Below are positions 30,381-34,494 of a DNA stretch of 34,494 nucleotides, in pieces. The translations under genes and the position numbers were made by a program. The stretch comes from Zygnema cylindricum (Eukaryota; Streptophyta; Zygnematophyceae; Zygnematales; Zygnemataceae), in NCBI GenBank assembly GCA_037447655.1, contig JBBHKE010000467.1, positions 64,001 to 98,494 on the forward strand, in the 5' to 3' direction. Under the pieces are notes generated by a model that was not told where the DNA came from, did not search any database, and saw only the letters and a list, made by a program, of their open reading frames with translations. Position 1 is the first letter of the stretch; every line of letters starts with the position of its first letter.

Positions 30381-31555
30381 ACTTGTCCAGAAATAAACCG
30401 GTGGAAGACAGCCATCAATGAGGAGATGGCCTCAATCATAGCAGCCGATACTTGGGAGCAGGTGGATTGTCCACCTAACCGAAAACCAATCGGTTATAAG
30501 TGGGTTTTCAAGTTTAAACTGAACCGAGATAAAACAATCGAGCGCTACAAGGCCAGATTAGTGGCAAAGGGATTTACACAAAAGGAGGGAATTGACTACG
30601 AGGAAACCTTTGCCCCGGTGGTCAGATTTCCCTCCGTCCGCATACTTTTCAGTTTAGCAGCAGCGAAAGACATGGAAGTGCACCAGATGGACATCAAGAC
30701 AGCCTTTTTGCATGGAGAATTGGAAGAGGAGATCTTCATGCGACAACTTGAAGGTTTTGTGGAGGATAGAGAGAAGAGTAAGGTATGCCGACTGATTAAA
30801 TCTCTTTATGGTTTGAAACAGGAGCCTCGACAATGGAATAAGAAGCTTGATGAGTTTCTTGTCGGTCTGGGATATATTCGGATCAGCCAGATCACTAAAT
30901 CTATGTTTTCAAAGATGAAGAAGGTTTTAAATTTGTTGCAATTTATGTTGATGATTTGCTTGTTTTAAGTAAATCAATGGAAAAAATAAATAAACTGAAA
31001 ACGGATCTTAAGGGGAGATTTGAAATGAAGGATATGGGAGAAACAAAATATATTTTGGGAATTCAAGTAGAGAGAGACCGAAAAAGGAAAATTATAAGAC
31101 TGACTCAAAAGGAAGCAATAGGGAACATGCTTGAAAAATTTCAAATGGATTAAGCTAATAGTTGTACAACTTCAATGAAGTTGAAGAAGGGAAGTGAGGG
31201 GAGTGGGGAAGAAGGAGTCATAGTCTTAGACGAGGAATTATCTCCTGATGAACAGAAGTTCATGCAGACTATTCCTTACACACAAGTAGTGGGAAGTCAA
31301 ATTTATTTTATGAATTGTACCCGGCCGAATTTAGCTGCAGCTGTAGGAGACTATTCCTTACACACAAGTAGTGGGAAGTCTAATCTATTTTATGAATTGT
31401 ACCCGGCTAGATTTAGCAGCAGCTGTATGAGTGCTGAGTAGAAGTCTAAATGCTCCCACTAAGAATGATTGGGAGGCAGCTAAGAGAGTCCTTAGATATT
31501 TGATAAGAACTAGGGATCTATGGTTGCATTTGGGTGGGGAGAATATTGACATCAC
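30381..31555 (+). pseudogene. Copia reverse transcriptase and partial RNase H, copy 2
   Basis: Open from 30378 through [23 protein letters not shown] and D-I-K-T-A-F-L-H-G to about 30886, where one base is missing relative to copy 3. The catalytic Y-V-D-D can be read only in the shifted frame near 30945-30956. A TAA at 31151-31153 and an 82-bp duplication follow. RNase H stops after D-I-T at the junction at 31555. Confidence 0.82.
31267..31430 (+). repeat. 82-bp tandem duplication in copia copy 2
   Basis: GACTATTCCTTACACACAAG starts at 31267 and again at 31349. Copy 3 has one unit. The two units differ at several positions, so this duplication is older than the 38-bp one in the gypsy gag, or the units came from different templates. 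Confidence 0.9.
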
Positions 31556-32602
31556 TGAAACTCTGAGACTTCCATAAGTCCTCAGAGTGCACAGCTTCCA
31601 AGAAGCCTCTAGGATAATCCTGACCCCTTTATGTTTCAGTAAAAACAACTGCCACCCAGGCAGACAAAAAATCTGACCACTTGCACCCTTGTGAAGGCAA
31701 GACTCCCTTGAGTGGATAGCAAAAAGAATCATTGAATTTGCTCCACTGAGCAGTAAGTTATGGAGGGTCAAAGTTGACCTTTTGTACAGAAGCTCTCTCG
31801 GAGAGAGGGTCATATCTCCTAATTTTTCTAAGTCCTATCTCTCTCACAGACTCTATCTACTGATGTACCGAACCAACCACAATACAGTTTCGTACGCAAA
31901 AGTACAGCTGCCGGTGTACTTTATGTACGAACATTGTACGACATGGCCCAAATGTCGACACATGTCATATCCGAATTCCGTGCCATAATCTCCGGAGATT
32001 CCACGATACAATGTAATGTCGCCACGCGTCATCCGATGTGGCGATGGCCACAAACCGCCGAAATCTTCTTCCCCGATCTCGGCGCTAATTCCGGTCGTCC
32101 GATTAGAATCTAATTTAATCGTAGCCGTAATAAATACATGCGCGGTATTCGTTTCACTTACGAAATAAATGCGCGGTATTGATTTCGTGCATGTACCAAA
32201 TTCCGTACTTATACATTACCAGATCTATGTATACCGTAAACAGTTACAGTTAAATGATTTAACCTACGTATTAATGTTTAAGTAAATATCGTACTATGTA
32301 TTCCGTAACACATTTGCTAGACTTAATGGCTAAGGCTACCGGCTATTTCTGATTGTCGACTGGCAGGTACCAGGATCAAATCCTGTGGCCGGCATATACC
32401 TTTTAGTAAATAATCCATTAACTAGTATAAATTTTCCGTAAACCTCAGGATAGCCTAGGTAGCCATGGCTCTAGCTTCCTCTCTAATTTCTCAGTGACTG
32501 CGACAAGTTTGAGAGTTGGAGAGAGAAGTTAGAGGTAGACTGCCTCGGCTTCTTTATTTCTATTCAGTCCTAAAAAATACTTAAAAACCATTAGTTTCTA
32601 CA
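31556..32602 (-). mobile_element. 3' LTR of copia copy 3
   Basis: 1047 bp. On the minus strand it starts TGTAGAAACTAATGG and ends CAGAGTTTCA. It is the inverted counterpart of 26559-27601. On the plus strand it follows ...GACATCAC of copy 2 directly. Confidence 0.9.
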
Positions 32603-32615
32603 CTCCTCTTATTTT

Positions 32616-33041
32616 CTAGTCAATCTTTAATTTCAGACCACACTTCTCCCTGCAGAAAATTAGCTTAGGGGAAGGCTTAGGTTTGGTCATCATATCTGCT
32701 ACCATCTCACTATCTGGTCTGTACTCTAAACTGATTATTTTGTTTTCTACTTTCTCTCTAACAAAACTGAGTCTGATGTCCATGTGTTTGGCTTTAAAAT
32801 GATGTTTAGGATTGGCAGAAATAGCGATTGCTGCCTGATTATCAGAAAATATTTTCTGCACACCACTCTTAAGGTGACAAAGCTCACCAAGCAAAGACTT
32901 GACCCACATCAATTCTTTTACAGCAGAGCAAGAGGCCATATACTCAGCCTCCATGGTGGATTGAGCAATAACCTTTTGCTGTTTACTACTCCAACAGCAA
33001 GCCCCATCACCCACATATAATACATATCCAGAAGTGCATCA
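32616..33041 (-). pseudogene. Copia RNase H, copy 3
   Basis: Continues the reverse transcriptase frame after a TGA at 33041-33039. Visible motifs are G-D-G-A-C-C-W-S-S-K-Q-Q, the catalytic Glu in M-E-A-E-Y-M-A-S-C, F-S-D-N-Q-A-A-I-A and a terminal P-D-S-E-M-V-A-D-M-M-T-K-P. RNase H would degrade the RNA of the RNA/DNA hybrid. Apart from the upstream stop it looks complete. Confidence 0.82.
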
Positions 33042-34494
33042 CCTCATCGGAGCATCACCATAACTGGCATCACTCCAAGTAGTGATGTCAGTATTCTCCC
33101 CACCCAAATGCAACCATAGATCCCTAGTTCCTATCAAATATCTAAGGACTCTCTTAGCTGCCTCCCAATCCTTCTTAGTGGGAGCATTTAGACTTTTACT
33201 CAGCACTCCTACAGCTGCAGCTAAATTCGGCCGGGTACAATTCATAAAATAGATTAGACTTCCCACTACTTGCCTGTAAGGAATAGTCTGCATGAACTTC
33301 TGTTCATCAGGAGATAATTCCTCGTCTAAGACTATGACTCCTTCTTCCTCACTCCCCTCTCTTCCCTTCTTCAACTCCATTCTAGTTGTACAACTATTAG
33401 CTTTATCCATTTGAAATTTTTCAAGCATGTTCCCTATTGCTTCCTTTTGAGTCAGTCTTATAATTTTCCTTTTTCGGTCTCTCTCTACTTGAATTCCCAA
33501 AATATATTTTGCTTCTCCCATATCCTTCATTTCAAATCTCCCCTTAAGATTGGTTTTCAGTTTATTAATTTTTTCCATTGATTCACTTAAAACAAGCAAA
33601 TCATCAACATAAATTGCAATAAATATAAAACCTTCCTCATCTTCGAAAACATAGATTGAGTGATCTGAGCTGATCCGAATATATCCCAGACCGGTAAGAA
33701 ACTCATCAAGCTTCTTATTCCATTGTCGAGGCGCCTGTTTCAAGCCATAAAGAGATTTAATCAGCCGGCATACCTTCCTCTCCTCTCCTTCCTCCACAAA
33801 ACCTTCAAGTTGTCGCATGAAGATCTCCTCTTCCAATTCTCCTTGCAAAAAGGCTGTCTTGATGTCCATCTGGTGCACTTCCATGTCTTGCGCTGCTGCT
33901 AAACTGAAAAGTATGCGGACGGAGGGAAATCTGACCACCGGGGCAAAGGTTTCCTCGTAGTCAATTCCCTCCTTTTGTGTAAATCCCTTTGCCACTAATC
34001 TGGCCTTGTAGCGCTCGATTGTTTTATCTGGGTTCAGTTTTAACTTGAAAACCTACTTATAACCGATTGGTTTTCGGTTAGGTGGACAATCCACCAGCTC
34101 CCAAGTATCGGCTGCCATGATTGAGGCCATCTCCTCATTGATGGCTGTCTTCCACCGGTTTATTTCTGGACAAGTCATCGCCTCTCCATAAGTTTGAGGT
34201 TCATCTTGATGAGATAGTTTAGTTCCCTTGTTATTAACCTGTTTTTCTTGCAGTCTTTTGCTACTTCTCCTCCCCCCCTCAAAATCAAAGGCCGGAATAG
34301 ATGGTTCTCGAGGATTCTTTCGAACAAACTCGGCTTCTCCCCTATCCCTTGATTCCGAATCAATTTCCACCACGTTTTCCGCTTCGGGTAGAGTTGTCAC
34401 TGGAGTTTCCACAGCCGAGTCCTTTTCGGTCTGATTTGTACTTGCAAGAATGTCATCTTCTCTAAAACCTGGATAGTTAGGAAGCTCAAATTCA
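33042..34494 (-). pseudogene. Copia reverse transcriptase, copy 3, two stops
   Basis: Open from the window edge down to a TAG at 34055-34053, which replaces the Trp of the K-W-V-F-K motif, then open again to the TGA at 33041-33039. The polymerase core is complete by eye: A-P-V-V-R-F-P-S-V-R, D-I-K-T-A-F-L-Q-G, L-Y-G-L-K-Q-A-P-R-Q-W and the catalytic Y-V-D-D near 33605-33616. The front part has an acidic linker and the S-I-P region. Beyond the right edge, gag, protease and most of integrase are expected. Confidence 0.85.

Larger units (their letters stand above)
26559..31555 (+). mobile_element. Ty1/copia element, copy 2 (3' end missing)
   Basis: 5' LTR 26559-27601, then gag, protease, integrase, reverse transcriptase, and the start of RNase H, ending at about 31555 in mid-domain where an inverted LTR of the same family begins. 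It is closely similar to copy 3 and less so to copy 1. Breaks include stops in gag, a base too many in a G7 run at 29364-29370, a missing base near 30221, a missing base near 30887 and an 82-bp duplication near 31267. Confidence 0.88.
31556..34494 (-). mobile_element. Ty1/copia element, copy 3 (minus strand, runs off window)
   Basis: From right to left: the end of integrase or linker, reverse transcriptase, RNase H, polypurine tract (32603-32616) and 3' LTR (32602-31556). The 5' part lies beyond 34494. Within the window one reading frame is kept from the right edge to 32616 with only two stops, so this is the best preserved copy. Confidence 0.88.

Overview
The window looks like nuclear DNA of a plant (streptophyte lineage). 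It holds one plant-type, intron-containing Golgi-type glycosyltransferase gene of the GT77/DUF271 family, the last exon of a plant-like rhodanese-domain gene, and several decayed plant-type Ty3/gypsy and Ty1/copia LTR retrotransposons. It is AT-rich, full of simple repeats and has one assembly gap (10 N at 16567-16576). I cannot name the species. No prokaryotic operon, CRISPR array, tRNA or rRNA was seen.

Layout. 1-420 is a decayed 12-bp tandem repeat. 878-998 (+) is the terminal exon of a rhodanese-like gene, followed by a 3' region with an internal duplication. 3061-4381 is an almost pure purine (GGGAGAGAGA-type) block of about 1.3 kb. 5520-6200 is a minisatellite with a unit near 57 bp. 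6740-9213 (-) is a two-exon glycosyltransferase gene of about 708 codons, joining a GT-A-like N-terminal half to a GT77 C-terminal half. It needs one base fewer in an A4 run to read through.

From 11224 onward the window is transposon territory. 11224-13475 is a 2.25-kb LTR standing alone. 14789-17142 is a related LTR with a decayed initiator-Met primer site at its 3' edge, serving as the 5' LTR of a gypsy-type element (gag 17897, retropepsin to about 19734). That element ends abruptly inside the protease, where a copia LTR fragment begins.

Three copies of one copia family fill the rest. Copy 1 (19735-25609) has a truncated 5' LTR and a full 3' LTR of about 1.07 kb. Copy 2 (26559-31555) has a 5' LTR and gag to RNase H, cut off in RNase H. 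Copy 3 (31556-34494, minus strand) has its 3' LTR abutting copy 2 and runs off the window end. Copies 2 and 3 therefore form a large inverted repeat. All copies carry stops and frameshifts and look non-autonomous.

The host genes have no visible functional link to the elements. The best leads are the dual-glycosyltransferase architecture, the inverted copia pair as a possible dsRNA source, the sharp identity step next to the assembly gap, a copia gag start lying almost on the LTR edge, and a recurring pattern of 29-82-bp tandem duplications that break frames. I did not find a convincing new defence, RNA or regulatory system.
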